64,000 nt of DNA from VSJD01 sp964617825 (GCA_964617825.1 CAZTWL010000005.1:1-64000), one strand, 5' to 3'; shown: positions 35,119-45,154, counted from the first letter of the stretch. Notes: generated by a model not told the origin, from the sequence alone. Translations and numbers: made by a program.

Positions 35119-37614
35119 ATGGGGATTATTACATTCATTCTAATCGTTTTGGCCGTAATCATCGCGAGCATGCTGTTTGCGATAAAACGCAAAATCGATG
35201 CGCTCAATATTGACGGGCCGAGTCTGCAAAGCCGCCTGGAAACGCTACAGGCTAAAATCGAATCCCTGATCCTTCAGGTTAAAGACTTGCGCGGCGAACA
35301 GGAATCCAAACAGGAGTCTGAACAAAAAACGGGGGATGCTCCCTCGGAACCTGTTGAGAAGGCCGCGTTTTCTGTGTCAACGTCGCCATTTATTGCTCCC
35401 ATGACCATGGATACGGCGCCGGATAGTCACTTGCCGGAGACACCTGATGAAGTCCCTTCTGGCGGCGCAATTCCCGACGCTGCGCCAAGCGGTCCTGAGC
35501 CTGTGCCATCCCGCTGGGCGCAATCGGTGCGCGATATTCTTGGCCGTATCTGGCAGTGGATCCTGGTGGGGGAAGAATATCGTCCGCAGGGCGTGACTAT
35601 GGAATATGCGGTGGCCACCACCTGGCTGATGCGGGCCGGTATTATTGCAGTTGTGATGTGTGTGGGCTATTTTTTAAAGTGGTCCATCGATCGCGAGCTT
35701 GTCGGTCCCATGGGCCGCGTGGCAATCAGTATTTTTGTGGGTGTGGCCGGGTTGCTCTGGGGCTTGCGCCTGCTGGGACATCGATGGAATCTTCTGGGCC
35801 AGGGTTTTATCGGCGGCGGTTTAGCCACGCTTTATTTCAGCATGTTTGCATCGGGGCCGATGTATCATTTGCTGCCTATCTATGCCGTTTTCCTGCTGAT
35901 GATCCTGGTGACGGCGGCCGCGGGGTTGTTATCCATCCGCACGGATTCGCTGCTGATTGCCATCTTCGGCATTATCGGTGGCTATTGTACGCCCATTTTG
36001 TTGAGTACGGATGCCCCCAACCTGCCGGCGCTATACGCTTATCTCTTAATGCTGAGCCTGGGTATTCTAGGTGTTGCTCATTTCAAGCAGTGGCGTCTCC
36101 TCAACTACCTGGGCTTTATATTCACGTACTTGGTGTTTTTTGGGTCGCTGCGCCAGTATCAACAGAGCGATTTTGCCTTTGCCGTAACGTTTCTTTCCCT
36201 GTTCTTCATTGTTCATTCCCTGCTTGTATTTGTCTACAACGTGCGCCGTGCGGTAAAATCGACCGTCCTCGAGGTGGTTTACCTGGTCCTCAATGTCGGA
36301 TTGTTTTCGTCCAGCGCCTATGGGCTGATCCGGGATGCCGTTGGGCGACCCTATCCGGCGATCATGACGCTGGCATTGGCAATGTTTTATACAGGACAGG
36401 TGATTGTTTTTCTCAGGTGTCGGCGGGTTGATCGCCGCCTACTCATGACGTTGATCTCGCTGGCGGGATTGTTTGCGGCGCTGACGCTGCCCCTGGCCGT
36501 CGAAAAGGAATCGCTGACCATTTGCCTCTCACTGTTGGCGCTCATGTTCCTGTGGTTGGGCGGCCGGCTGGATAGTCATTTCATCAGACAGTTGGGGCTT
36601 TTGTTGTACGGGATTGTATTTGTCAGGATCCTTTTCATGGATATGCCCCGTAATTTTATTTTTGGAGCAACGAGCCAGACGCCGATAGAAATGTATTGGA
36701 AAGCTATGGCTCATCGACTATGGACCTTTGGCATGGCCATTGGCGCCGTGGCCCTCGGGTTTGTTGTCGAAAATCGTCGAGTGCGTTTGATCGCCAGTAC
36801 GGTTATTGACCGGGACAACGATGTTCCCCCGATGATTCCGCTGCCTGTCTCGAGCCAGGTTTTTTTCTGGGGCGCCATGTTGTGCGGGTTTGTCTTCCTT
36901 CAATTTGAATGCAACAAGCTGTTTATGTATTTCCCGACATGGAAGCCGGCGATGCTGACCATGCTTTGGTGTGCCATCGCGGGCTATTTCCTCTGGTGTT
37001 ACCGAAGAGGAGGCAATCGAATCATGCTGGCGGGCTTGTTCGTGTTTTTAGGCGTTGCCGTGCTAAAAACACTGGTGTGGGATATGGATGCCTGGAATAT
37101 GTGTGCCCGGTGCTATTACAACATGACCTATACGCCGTTTATCGTTCTGGCACGCTGGCTGGATTTTATGATGGTCTTGGCGCTGTTGTTTGTCGGTTGG
37201 TTTGTGCTGATGAGAGCGACGCATCGATCGGCTGCCCGCATTTTCGGCTACGGCGCGCTGGCCTTGCTGTTCCTGTATCTTTCGTTCGAAATTAACAGTC
37301 TGTTGTATTGGAATTTGCGCGAGTTTCAAGCGGGGGGCATTTCCGTTCTTTGGACAGTGTTCGCTATTGGATTTGTTAGCGGCGGGATATGGCAGGACGT
37401 CAAACTGCTGCGATACTTTGGGCTGGCGCTTTTCGCGGTGGTGATCGGCAAGGTTTTTCTGGTGGACCTGGAGCATATGCCTGTTATCTATCGCGTGTTG
37501 GCCTTTTTTGTGGTGGGCATCGCCCTGCTGCTGGGGTCGTTTGCCTACCTGTATTCATCCCGGAAATTCAAACGGAAAACAGACAACGATCAAGAAGCTG
37601 GCGTGAAATCATAG
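35119..37614 (+). CDS. DUF2339 polytopic membrane protein
   Basis: An 831-residue protein. It has one N-terminal helix (IITFILIVLAVIIASMLFA), a coiled-coil-like segment (about 35-66, LETLQAKIESLILQVKDLR) and a Ser/Pro-rich spacer to about 135. From about 165 onward there are over twenty closely packed hydrophobic helices, among them GFIGGGLATLYFSMFA and FGIIGGYCTPILLS, which I recognise as the DUF2339 pattern. The function of the family is not established. It is followed after 9 bases by a DUF3999-like gene, its usual partner in proteobacteria, so they may form one envelope complex. The start has GGAGG. Confidence 0.85.
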   Translation: MGIITFILIVLAVIIASMLFAIKRKIDALNIDGPSLQSRLETLQAKIESLILQVKDLRGEQESKQESEQKTGDAPSEPVEKAAFSVSTSPFIAPMTMDTAPDSHLPETPDEVPSGGAIPDAAPSGPEPVPSRWAQSVRDILGRIWQWILVGEEYRPQGVTMEYAVATTWLMRAGIIAVVMCVGYFLKWSIDRELVGPMGRVAISIFVGVAGLLWGLRLLGHRWNLLGQGFIGGGLATLYFSMFASGPMYHLLPIYAVFLLMILVTAAAGLLSIRTDSLLIAIFGIIGGYCTPILLSTDAPNLPALYAYLLMLSLGILGVAHFKQWRLLNYLGFIFTYLVFFGSLRQYQQSDFAFAVTFLSLFFIVHSLLVFVYNVRRAVKSTVLEVVYLVLNVGLFSSSAYGLIRDAVGRPYPAIMTLALAMFYTGQVIVFLRCRRVDRRLLMTLISLAGLFAALTLPLAVEKESLTICLSLLALMFLWLGGRLDSHFIRQLGLLLYGIVFVRILFMDMPRNFIFGATSQTPIEMYWKAMAHRLWTFGMAIGAVALGFVVENRRVRLIASTVIDRDNDVPPMIPLPVSSQVFFWGAMLCGFVFLQFECNKLFMYFPTWKPAMLTMLWCAIAGYFLWCYRRGGNRIMLAGLFVFLGVAVLKTLVWDMDAWNMCARCYYNMTYTPFIVLARWLDFMMVLALLFVGWFVLMRATHRSAARIFGYGALALLFLYLSFEINSLLYWNLREFQAGGISVLWTVFAIGFVSGGIWQDVKLLRYFGLALFAVVIGKVFLVDLEHMPVIYRVLAFFVVGIALLLGSFAYLYSSRKFKRKTDNDQEAGVKS

Positions 37615-37623
37615 GAGCTGAAA

Positions 37624-38988
37624 ATGCAACGAGCATGCGTCATGATTTTTGGGCTGACCCTGGCTGGAGGATTATGGGCCGGCGATGTCAGGCCGTTCCC
37701 TTTTTTCGAGGAATTGCAGCGACCGGTCGCGCCCAGTAATGAAGTGGGTGGATTCATCCTCGATCATGTCGTTTATGCGACAACCGATAATCCCGATACG
37801 GGACTTCGACTCTTTGATCAGGATAATAACGAAACTCCTGTCTGGATCAGGAAGAAAACTGCGACACGGATAGAGTTTCAGGATCGGTCTTTTCCAGCCG
37901 AAATCGTTTCGTTGAAGGAAGGTTCGGATAACAGGATTGAAATCCTGGCCAAGCGGGATACAAACAATCCTGTGCCGGCCGTTATGCAGTTTCATTCCCC
38001 CTTGCGCAATTTCGAAAAACAGATCACAGTCAAGGGCAGTTCCGATGGCGCCCAATGGGAGACGCTGGCCTCCAATACGCCGATATATGATTATTCCCGC
38101 TACCTGGATGTGCGTAACGACTGTGTTCCGGTGATTTTGCGGGGCTATCCGTATTATAAAATCGATATTGCCAATATCACGGAAAACAAGGATTCGCCAC
38201 TGACCGAGATTATGCAGTCTATCCAGGGGACCCAAGAAGTCGTGCGAACCGAAACCACCGCCTGGCACAAGGAAGTGATGCGCCTGGATCGCATCAGTTT
38301 CATTGCGCGGAACGAGGTCTTGGTTACAGGCGCGGCCGATACCAGGCCAAGCGCGGTGACGAACTGGTGCGTGCAGGAAGATGCTAAACGCAAGCAGACC
38401 GTCCTTACCTTCACGACGGCGCGTCAGCCGCTGACCGCGATTGAACTGGAGATTGCCGATGCCAACTTTAGCCGATCGATTACGGTGTTTGGCGCCGATA
38501 GCGACTCCCCAACGGCGTGGATTGAGCGGGGCATAGCGACGATCAAGCGGGTACGTGCCGGCAAGGTGCATGCGCAGCATTTGCTTGTTTCGCTGGCGAA
38601 GGAATGCCGCGCTCGCCACTATCGCCTGGTCATTGACAATCAAGATAATCCAGTGTTGACCATCACGGGGATTCGTCTAACTGAAAATCTTTACGAAGGA
38701 TTGTTTTTCCCAAAGGCCGGTCGGTCGTATCGTGTGTTTATGGGTGGTCAAGATCTGCGTGCCCCGTCCTATGATGTTGCCACGGTTTTGCAGACGGTGC
38801 CTGCCGGCGCCAACGATATCTGGGTGCAGGGTGCGCAGAAGGCGAATCCCGCATTCAAGTCCGGATTGTCAGCGTCTTGGATAAGTGGCAAAAAGCTGTT
38901 TGTCATCTCAATTTTGGCGATGATTGCGGTGCTGGCTTGGGCGCTTGTGCGGACGGCAGGTAAAATCGACCGGATGGGACGGGAATAA
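37624..38988 (+). CDS. DUF3999-like exported, membrane-anchored protein
   Basis: A 454-residue protein. It has a signal peptide (MIFGLTLAGGLWAG), then two beta-rich, discoidin-like segments (MQFHSPLRNFEKQITVKGS, IELEIADANFSRSITVFG) and a C-terminal helix (LFVISILAMIAVLAWALV) followed by basic residues. This topology puts the bulk in the periplasm, anchored at the C-terminus. The match to DUF3999 rests on this layout and on the adjacent DUF2339 gene. No catalytic motif is visible. Confidence 0.75.
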   Translation: MQRACVMIFGLTLAGGLWAGDVRPFPFFEELQRPVAPSNEVGGFILDHVVYATTDNPDTGLRLFDQDNNETPVWIRKKTATRIEFQDRSFPAEIVSLKEGSDNRIEILAKRDTNNPVPAVMQFHSPLRNFEKQITVKGSSDGAQWETLASNTPIYDYSRYLDVRNDCVPVILRGYPYYKIDIANITENKDSPLTEIMQSIQGTQEVVRTETTAWHKEVMRLDRISFIARNEVLVTGAADTRPSAVTNWCVQEDAKRKQTVLTFTTARQPLTAIELEIADANFSRSITVFGADSDSPTAWIERGIATIKRVRAGKVHAQHLLVSLAKECRARHYRLVIDNQDNPVLTITGIRLTENLYEGLFFPKAGRSYRVFMGGQDLRAPSYDVATVLQTVPAGANDIWVQGAQKANPAFKSGLSASWISGKKLFVISILAMIAVLAWALVRTAGKIDRMGRE

Positions 38989-39076
38989 GCCTTTAAAGAG
39001 TGACCCTTATACTCACACCCTCATTTATCCTTTGCATCCATAGCGCTTCCAGGCTTTGCGGTTCCGGCGCCTGTGG

Positions 39077-39880
39077 TCAGAGCTTATAGCCGATCCCGGC
39101 AGTCAACTGCAGATTATTATTGTCCTTATCCTGGGACGGGCGGCTATTGTATTGATCCAGGAAGACAATGCGTAAATTCAAACGCTCGGTCATGGGAGCT
39201 TCGGCGCCGATTTCAAAATTGATGAAGTAGTTGCCGAAGTCGTCGAATGCCGGGAGATATTCCGCTGCCTCCCAGAGCTTGGATCCGGCCAACGGCTTGA
39301 TTTCATACCGCTGCGCAAGGCGCAAGTTGGCGGTGTTTTCCGTATTGTCATCGGACAGACGCTGACGCACATAGGCCGCGCCCGCCTCGGCGGTCAGGGA
39401 CTGCTGTTCGCTTTTCAAAAAATAGCGCCCGAGGCCGGGACCCGCGATCAGTCGGTAATCGATACCCGCCATGTGATCGTGCATCAAGGCGCCGTTTGCA
39501 TAGCCGTAATCGCGCTCGGTGAAGAGACGTTTGTAATCGGCGATGCCCTTGGCGTTTTGGACGGTCGTCTGATCCGTGCTGTTCGAACTGCCGCTGGGCG
39601 TCACGGTGCTTTCGCCGTAGGCGCCCTGGATCTCCAGGTGCAACTCGTTGGCGTTTTTCTTGTATTCTGTAAGCAGCCCGCCGTTCATCAGCATTGTTTT
39701 GCTGTTGCCGCGCGTCAGGCTGAGGCCGGCATTAATTTCGGAATTCCAGCCTTCTTCTTTGGCCTTGGTCTGATCCGCCGCCGTTTGGGCTCCGGCCAGG
39801 GATGTCAACAAGGCCAGCGCCAATGCCGCGCCCAGCGTGCGCGGATCACAAGAATATCCGGACAGTCGCATTTTGAGCAT
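39077..39880 (-). CDS. DUF481 (YdiY-like) outer-membrane beta-barrel protein
   Basis: A 267-residue exported protein. A hydrophobic signal (LGAALALALLTSLAGA) is followed by alternating amphipathic strands, starting WNSEINAGLSLTRGNSKT, the DUF481 hallmark, and ending with the aromatic/hydrophobic GIGYKL expected of a barrel. Family members are salt-induced outer-membrane proteins of unknown function. It is adjacent to mscL, which ends before it on the same strand (14-base gap), suggesting a shared osmotic context (inference). Confidence 0.85.
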   Translation of the reverse strand: MLKMRLSGYSCDPRTLGAALALALLTSLAGAQTAADQTKAKEEGWNSEINAGLSLTRGNSKTMLMNGGLLTEYKKNANELHLEIQGAYGESTVTPSGSSNSTDQTTVQNAKGIADYKRLFTERDYGYANGALMHDHMAGIDYRLIAGPGLGRYFLKSEQQSLTAEAGAAYVRQRLSDDNTENTANLRLAQRYEIKPLAGSKLWEAAEYLPAFDDFGNYFINFEIGAEAPMTERLNLRIVFLDQYNSRPSQDKDNNNLQLTAGIGYKL

Positions 39881-39894
39881 AATCTCTTCCTTTC

Positions 39895-40347
39895 CTATTG
39901 TCCAGGCGCAGCGCCAGCCGGACGGTTTTGTTTGAGGAGGTCGCGGATTTCGGCCAACAGTTGTTCCTGCGCCGAAGGCGGTGGAGGAGCCGCCGCCGCC
40001 TGGCTCTGCTCGCGGCGCTTCATGCGATTGATTCCCTTCACCAGCAAGAAGATGGCAAAGGCCACGATAATGAAATCGATGACTGTATTGATGAAAAGGC
40101 CGTAATTGAGTGTCGCAACCCCGGCTGTCTTGGCCGCCGCCAACGAAGGATAGTCTCCCGGTCCCAACACGATAAACAGATTGGAGAAATCCACATTGCC
40201 CATGAGTTTACCGATCGGCGGCATCAGCACATCCGCGACCAGCGAGGACACGATTTTGCCGAAAGCAGCCCCGATGATAATGCCGATGGCCATATCCATG
40301 ACATTTCCACGCATGGCAAATTGCTTGAACTCCGTGATCCAGCTCAT
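39895..40347 (-). CDS. mscL: Large-conductance mechanosensitive channel
   Basis: MscL releases solutes on hypo-osmotic shock. Visible: the N-terminal amphipathic helix (ITEFKQFAMRGNVMDMAIG), TM1 (GIIIGAAFGKIVSSLVADVLMPP, glycine-rich pore lining), the periplasmic loop, TM2 (INTVIDFIIVAFAIFLLV) and a cytoplasmic helix after KGINRMKRRE. Of two in-frame ATGs I use 40347, because AGGAGG lies 8 bases before it and only 2 before 40353. Length is 150 residues. Confidence 0.96.
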   Translation of the reverse strand: MSWITEFKQFAMRGNVMDMAIGIIIGAAFGKIVSSLVADVLMPPIGKLMGNVDFSNLFIVLGPGDYPSLAAAKTAGVATLNYGLFINTVIDFIIVAFAIFLLVKGINRMKRREQSQAAAAPPPPSAQEQLLAEIRDLLKQNRPAGAAPGQ

Positions 40348-40858
40348 TTTCATCTCCTCCTGTGATGATTGTTTGCCCTTGTTTCCACAATCTCCTTGAT
40401 GCTCGTCAGGTTCTACCGGCCCGGCAGTTTCGGTCCTTGATCATGCAGCAAGCCCTCGAGCTTCTGGATGCTCGCGTTTCATTCCCAGTTCATTCTTACG
40501 GATTCGGATCGGAACAAAACCTCCTTGACGTGTTTGTAATACCCGTATGAATGGCTGCAACCACGCAAACCATATCAAAAACTAAAACATATTTATATTA
40601 CACAAACGGGATTCAATTGTCAGTATCTAAAATGAAAGCAGCGCGATCGTTGTGGAACGGCAGGTGATGCCTGACGATTCCCTGACAATCTCGAAATTAC
40701 AAATTGAGGAGTTCGGGTGATGGCAGGGGATAGCGCCGAGAACGGCGCGCCATACGAAATCTCACGCGAAGCCCGGAGCAGCCGCCTATTTGAAGGTGTC
40801 GGCATCCCCAAAGATTGCGGGTTGGGTTAAATCGCCGTTTAATTCGAGCGCCTCAGGC
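40348..40858. other. Intergenic region between mscL and the alcohol dehydrogenase gene
   Basis: Roughly 510 bases upstream of mscL and downstream of the dehydrogenase stop. Apart from the mscL-directed promoter at 40595-40623, set in an AT-rich patch, I see no gene, tRNA or convincing terminator. Confidence 0.5.
40595..40623 (-). promoter_or_regulatory. Predicted promoter directed to mscL
   Basis: Minus strand: CTGACA, 17-base spacer, TAATAT. It gives a leader of about 240 bases before the mscL ATG. Confidence 0.55.
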
Positions 40859-41893
40859 TCACATCTCGAAGACAACCTTGAAGGCTGTCTTGTCGTGCAG
40901 CAGTTCGAATCCCTTTTTGACTTCAGTCAGCGGCAGGCGATGCGAGTAGTAGTCGGAAAGCTTTACCAGCCCGAGCCGCACGGCATCGAGCATATACGGG
41001 TGAGCGGCCACCTCGCCGGTGACGCCGGCGGCGCCGGCGGCCAAGTATTGCTCGGGAATATGTTCCCTGGCGACGGTGCCAAACTCGTATGTGGCGTAAG
41101 GCGCAATCTTGCCCTCCGGTGCCAGCATCGGCACGCTGGTCTTGAGGAACCCGATGTCGCCGGTCGTATCGAGTACGATGTCTACGCCCTTGCCGCCGGT
41201 CAGGCGTTTTACTTCCGTCGCCATGTCGGCGGTGGCGGCGTTGACCGTGAAATCCGCTCCGATCTTGCGGGCGTATGCGAGTTGGACGTCGCGGCGCGCA
41301 ACCACGATCAACGGATGGGCCCCGAATATCTTGGCAAACCGGCACATGCACAGGCCCACGGATCCGGCCCCGAGGATGGCCACGGACTTGAACAACCGCA
41401 CGCCGACGCTGGCCGCGAAGCTGGCGGTTTCCTTCAGTGTGATCAGCATGGTGGCATCCGCGGCGCTCATGAGAATATCGGTCGGTAATTTTTGCTGGAA
41501 CTTCATGTAGCCATGCGGCTTCCAGTCCGGCTCGTCCGCGAGCCATGCCTGGGTGTCGGTGACCAGTCCGTATTCGGCAAATCCGCCCCAGAGCGAGGTG
41601 AACTCGCCCAGTTTCTCGCCGCCATATACGGCGGTGGGCCGCAGGAACACGTCGCCGGGCTCGATATTCCGGACTTTTTTGCCGACTTCGATGACGCGCC
41701 CGACGCTTTCGTGTCCGAGCACTCCGGGGTATTGCTGCTTCCAGGGCAATCCGTTTTTGATGTGCTTTTGGTCCGTGCCGGTGCAGGTGGCCGCGGCCAG
41801 CATTTTGCACAGACACTGGTAATCATTGGGCTGCGGCATGGGCACATCCTGACACCATACGTTTCCGTTGCCGTCCGTAATTGCTGCTTTCAT
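40859..41893 (-). CDS. Zinc-type alcohol dehydrogenase (medium-chain dehydrogenase/reductase)
   Basis: A 344-residue MDR enzyme. The catalytic domain has CTGTDQKH, with the zinc-ligand Cys, and YPGVLGHESVG. The NAD(P) domain has AILGAGSVGLCMCRFAK. The four-Cys structural zinc loop of classical alcohol dehydrogenases is missing; that region reads FLRPTAVYGGEKLGEF. It resembles glucose/polyol dehydrogenases in this respect, but the substrate is unknown. The ATG at 41893 has AGGAG 4-5 bases upstream, so the much longer open frame to 42232 is not used. Confidence 0.87.
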   Translation of the reverse strand: MKAAITDGNGNVWCQDVPMPQPNDYQCLCKMLAAATCTGTDQKHIKNGLPWKQQYPGVLGHESVGRVIEVGKKVRNIEPGDVFLRPTAVYGGEKLGEFTSLWGGFAEYGLVTDTQAWLADEPDWKPHGYMKFQQKLPTDILMSAADATMLITLKETASFAASVGVRLFKSVAILGAGSVGLCMCRFAKIFGAHPLIVVARRDVQLAYARKIGADFTVNAATADMATEVKRLTGGKGVDIVLDTTGDIGFLKTSVPMLAPEGKIAPYATYEFGTVAREHIPEQYLAAGAAGVTGEVAAHPYMLDAVRLGLVKLSDYYSHRLPLTEVKKGFELLHDKTAFKVVFEM

Positions 41894-42453
41894 TCCACTC
41901 CTGCGATGATGGTCTGCTTCTTTGTCTGTTTGTATGCTTCGAGTGTTTCGAATTTGGTTCGCAAAACGCGGCGGTGATCTTGAGCCGCCTGCGGGCTTCC
42001 GGCGCTTGCGTATACACAGGCATGGCGCGGCGCGCCGCGCGCCCGCATTCGGCCCAAGCTGGCCCTGCTTTTGCGAATCCGCCTCCGGCGGCAACCAAAT
42101 TCGAACCACGTCACATCGAGCGGTCGCGACGCCCGCCCGAAATAGCGCCTCAAGTCTTAACCAGAACAAAGTTTGGGAAATCTTCGAACACCCAGGTTCT
42201 TCTTTGAGCCCGTCCTTGTTAAGACGTGACAATTGCGCAGAGCGCCGCCAAGGTTGCCGTTGTCGGCTTTTGAATTAAACGCAGCCGTTCCTCCAGTCAA
42301 GAAGTTTCTGCCGTTATTTTCAATTGATTGCAGGGAGGATGGACAAGCGCAGCCTTATGGGCTATTGTCCGCACCGGATCAGGAATGGTTTTTTGGATTA
42401 TGTCTTTTCTTTACGGGTGTATACGAAAGAACCAACTAAAGGGTAAAATTGCC
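41894..42453. other. Intergenic region between divergent dehydrogenase and peptidase-like genes
   Basis: About 560 bases with no supported gene. It includes a perfect 16-bp GC palindrome, GCGCGGCGCGCCGCGC, at 42025-42040. No consensus promoter pair with correct spacing was found for either flanking gene. Confidence 0.45.
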
Positions 42454-44301
42454 ATGCAGGTAAAATGTTCGACCGATTTTGTGATGGATTGTATTCGCAA
42501 GATTTACGCAACGGATCGCTGGTATTCCTCGGACAAGATGCGCGAGACTTGCCGGACAGTGGAGGCCATCATGCGGCAGATCGGGCTGACGGAAGTCAAG
42601 ACTCTCCGCTATCCCTCCGATGGCCATACGTCTTACGGCGGCTGGGTCATGCCCTTGTGCTGGGACGCGAGGGAGGCGACGCTGGAAATTGCCGCGCCGG
42701 AAGTCCAGGAGCCTCTGCTGTGCCAATACAGTAAAACCCCCTGTTGCCTCATGTTGAACAGCCGTTCTGCCGATATTACCGCGGAAGTCGTCATCCACCA
42801 CAAGGGCCAGCCGTTGCCGTCGCCGAAAGGCAAGTTCGTGTTTGTGACCGAGCAATGGCCCACGATGGAGATGACGATCGATTGGTGCAAACAGGGCGCG
42901 GTGGGCGTGATCGGCAGCGTGCTGGGTGGCAATCATGTCGGCAAAAAAGGCTTTGAATGTCTGAACGACAGTTGCCAGTGGTATAATTACGTCATTCCTC
43001 ACTGGCCGCTCAAGGAAAAGCCGTTTGGCTTTTCCCTGACGCCCAACCAGGCGGCGCGGCTGAGCGCGCTCCTGCAGCGCGATGCCCGGTTGCGGTTGCG
43101 GGCCCGCGTCGATACGCGCCTTTACCCCGGCACAATTCCCCTGGTCACCGGGTTCCTGAAGGGCGAGACTTCCGAGGAAATCGTCATTACCGCGCATCTT
43201 TTCGAGCAGGGGGCGAACGACAATGCCAGCGGCGTCTCGCTGGCCCTGGGAATTGCGCGCGCCTTGATGAAACAGAAGCTCAAGAGAGGGATCCGGCTGA
43301 TGTTTACCTATGAGGCCCGGAGCCTGCAGGCGTATCTCAATACGAAGCCGTCCTGCCGGCGCATGCTCGCGGGAATCAATATGGACATGGTTGGCGTCTC
43401 GAAAAACAAGATAGTTGCCATTGGCGGCGGCCGTCCGGTTATGCCGAATTACACCGTACCGCTTCTTCAATCCTTTTTCCGCAAGCACCCGGGATACACC
43501 ACCACCCCGGAAACCGGTTTTGGCGCGATTGATAATGCCTTTGGCGAACCCCTGATCGGCGTTCCGATTCCATGCATTCTCTTGTGGGATGATCCCAATT
43601 ATCACAAATCAACCGATTTTCCGGAATACATTTCGCCCTCGGTTTTAAAGACCGTCGGTTCCGCTGTCGGGCAGTATGTTACTTTCCTGGCTAATGCCGG
43701 ATATCCGGAGGCCCGTAAACTTGCCCGGCTGGTCTACGACACGGAAAAAGCCCGTCTCGATGCAATGACCGGCAACCAAAGCTTTGCCTTGGAGCAGGCC
43801 AGGCAAAGCCTTGCTTCCATCCGGCGCATCATGGCCGTCGCCGGCAAAAACGACGATCCTGAAGTTCATACCGCGCAAAAGGAGGCCTTGAATCGGCTGA
43901 TCGAATCCCTGGCGCAAAAGCTGGCGCTGCATTGCAAGCCGGTGACCGAAAGTCCTGCGCCGGTAATTCCGGAAGCGGATGCTTTGCGCCGGCTGATCCC
44001 GCGAAAAATGTTCAAAGGATTTTTCTCCTTTGAAAAATATCTTGGCTGCAACAAATCGGGATTGGAACCCATTCGGGACGTTGTCAAAGGCTGGAGTGCC
44101 GCTGCCTGGGTTAATTATGCGCTGATGTGGAGCGACGGCAAACGGACCGCTTTGGATATCCTGCAAATGCTTCTGGCATGGAAACCTGATGTTTCGCCGC
44201 AGCTATTTGGCGATCTTCTGCGTTTTATGGAAAAGGAAGGATATTTGAAGATAACCCGCCGGCTGGCTGGAAAGTCCAAAACGGCGGCAGCGAAACGTTG
44301 A
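42454..44301 (+). CDS. M28/DUF4910-like peptidase-family protein
   Basis: A 615-residue cytoplasmic protein. A protease-associated-type insert is suggested at about 110-200 (GKFVFVTEQWPTMEM, WCKQGAVGVIGSVLGG). The M28-like zinc core has TAHLFEQGANDNASGVSLALGIARAL, then TYEARSLQAYL, INMDMVG and YHKSTDFPEYI. The HxD of classical M28 is HLF and the EE pair is EA, closer to DUF4910 proteins than to true aminopeptidases. The C-terminal 80 residues (WSDGKRTALDILQMLLAW, FMEKEGYLKI) look like a winged helix. It may be a peptidase or a related hydrolase; activity is uncertain. The ATG at 42454 begins the first conserved helix and has an AAGGG upstream. Confidence 0.75.
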   Translation: MQVKCSTDFVMDCIRKIYATDRWYSSDKMRETCRTVEAIMRQIGLTEVKTLRYPSDGHTSYGGWVMPLCWDAREATLEIAAPEVQEPLLCQYSKTPCCLMLNSRSADITAEVVIHHKGQPLPSPKGKFVFVTEQWPTMEMTIDWCKQGAVGVIGSVLGGNHVGKKGFECLNDSCQWYNYVIPHWPLKEKPFGFSLTPNQAARLSALLQRDARLRLRARVDTRLYPGTIPLVTGFLKGETSEEIVITAHLFEQGANDNASGVSLALGIARALMKQKLKRGIRLMFTYEARSLQAYLNTKPSCRRMLAGINMDMVGVSKNKIVAIGGGRPVMPNYTVPLLQSFFRKHPGYTTTPETGFGAIDNAFGEPLIGVPIPCILLWDDPNYHKSTDFPEYISPSVLKTVGSAVGQYVTFLANAGYPEARKLARLVYDTEKARLDAMTGNQSFALEQARQSLASIRRIMAVAGKNDDPEVHTAQKEALNRLIESLAQKLALHCKPVTESPAPVIPEADALRRLIPRKMFKGFFSFEKYLGCNKSGLEPIRDVVKGWSAAAWVNYALMWSDGKRTALDILQMLLAWKPDVSPQLFGDLLRFMEKEGYLKITRRLAGKSKTAAAKR

Positions 44302-44357
44302 AGCCGAGATAACGAAAATCCAACCGGCTCCCCAACCGGCATAAAAGGATCGGTTTT

Positions 44358-45086
44358 ATGAACATCGTGGCCCACCGTGGCTATCCGGCAAAATATCCCG
44401 ACAACACTTTGTCCGGCTTTGCGGCCGTGCTCGAGCATCCGGAATGCGGACGGAAAATTACCGGGATCGAAATCGACATCCAGTTAAGCGCCGACAATCG
44501 CATCGTGGTTTTCCACGACAGTGAAATCGAGGTGGCCGGACAGAAAAAGCCGGTCTCGTCTTTTACGTATGCCGAGTTCGTTGAAATTTGCCGGCCGCGG
44601 CTTAAAGGCGAAAACGTCTGCCTTTTTGAGGAGGTGCTGCGCTTGGTCGATCACCGTCTGGAACTGCTGGTGGAAATCAAGGCCGGCAATTATCGGCATT
44701 CAATCCTGCTCGACTCGGTTGCGGCGCTGTTGAAATGCTATCGCCCGGTTGGGAGCGAGATCATCATCCATTCCTTTTCGGCGCAAATCATGCGCTCCGC
44801 CGTGCGCCGCCTGGCCGGGGAAAACCCGAAATATGGCATTCTCTGTTGCCATTATAAGGACCTGGAAGAATTCAAAGATATTTTGGACAAGGTCGATTAC
44901 ATTCATCCGCACTGGGCCGCGGTTATTGCTGAGCCCGGCGAGTTTATGGGGTTGCGCCATCCTTTGCATATCTGGACGGTCAACAGCAAGGAAGATTATG
45001 CCAAGCTCATGCGGCTTCCGGACAAAGACCAAATCCGCGCAATTATGACGGACGATATTGACCTGATCTGCGGCATTCCGGATTAG
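44358..45086 (+). CDS. Glycerophosphodiester phosphodiesterase (GDPD)
   Basis: A 242-residue TIM-barrel GDPD hydrolysing glycerophosphodiesters to glycerol-3-phosphate and an alcohol. Active-site residues: AHRGYPAKYPDNT (general acid/base His), GIEIDIQLSAD (metal Glu and Asp) and VVFHDSEI (second His). LLVEIKAG supplies the third acidic metal ligand, and IWTVNSKEDY the C-terminal Trp. No signal peptide is visible, so it is cytoplasmic. It is 56 bases downstream of the M28-like gene. Confidence 0.92.
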   Translation: MNIVAHRGYPAKYPDNTLSGFAAVLEHPECGRKITGIEIDIQLSADNRIVVFHDSEIEVAGQKKPVSSFTYAEFVEICRPRLKGENVCLFEEVLRLVDHRLELLVEIKAGNYRHSILLDSVAALLKCYRPVGSEIIIHSFSAQIMRSAVRRLAGENPKYGILCCHYKDLEEFKDILDKVDYIHPHWAAVIAEPGEFMGLRHPLHIWTVNSKEDYAKLMRLPDKDQIRAIMTDDIDLICGIPD

Positions 45087-45154
45087 GAATCTTTTAGTGT
45101 AGCCGCGCCGCTCGGACGGGGCGTTCGATAAAGTTGTCCGCCAGCCGACCTGAC

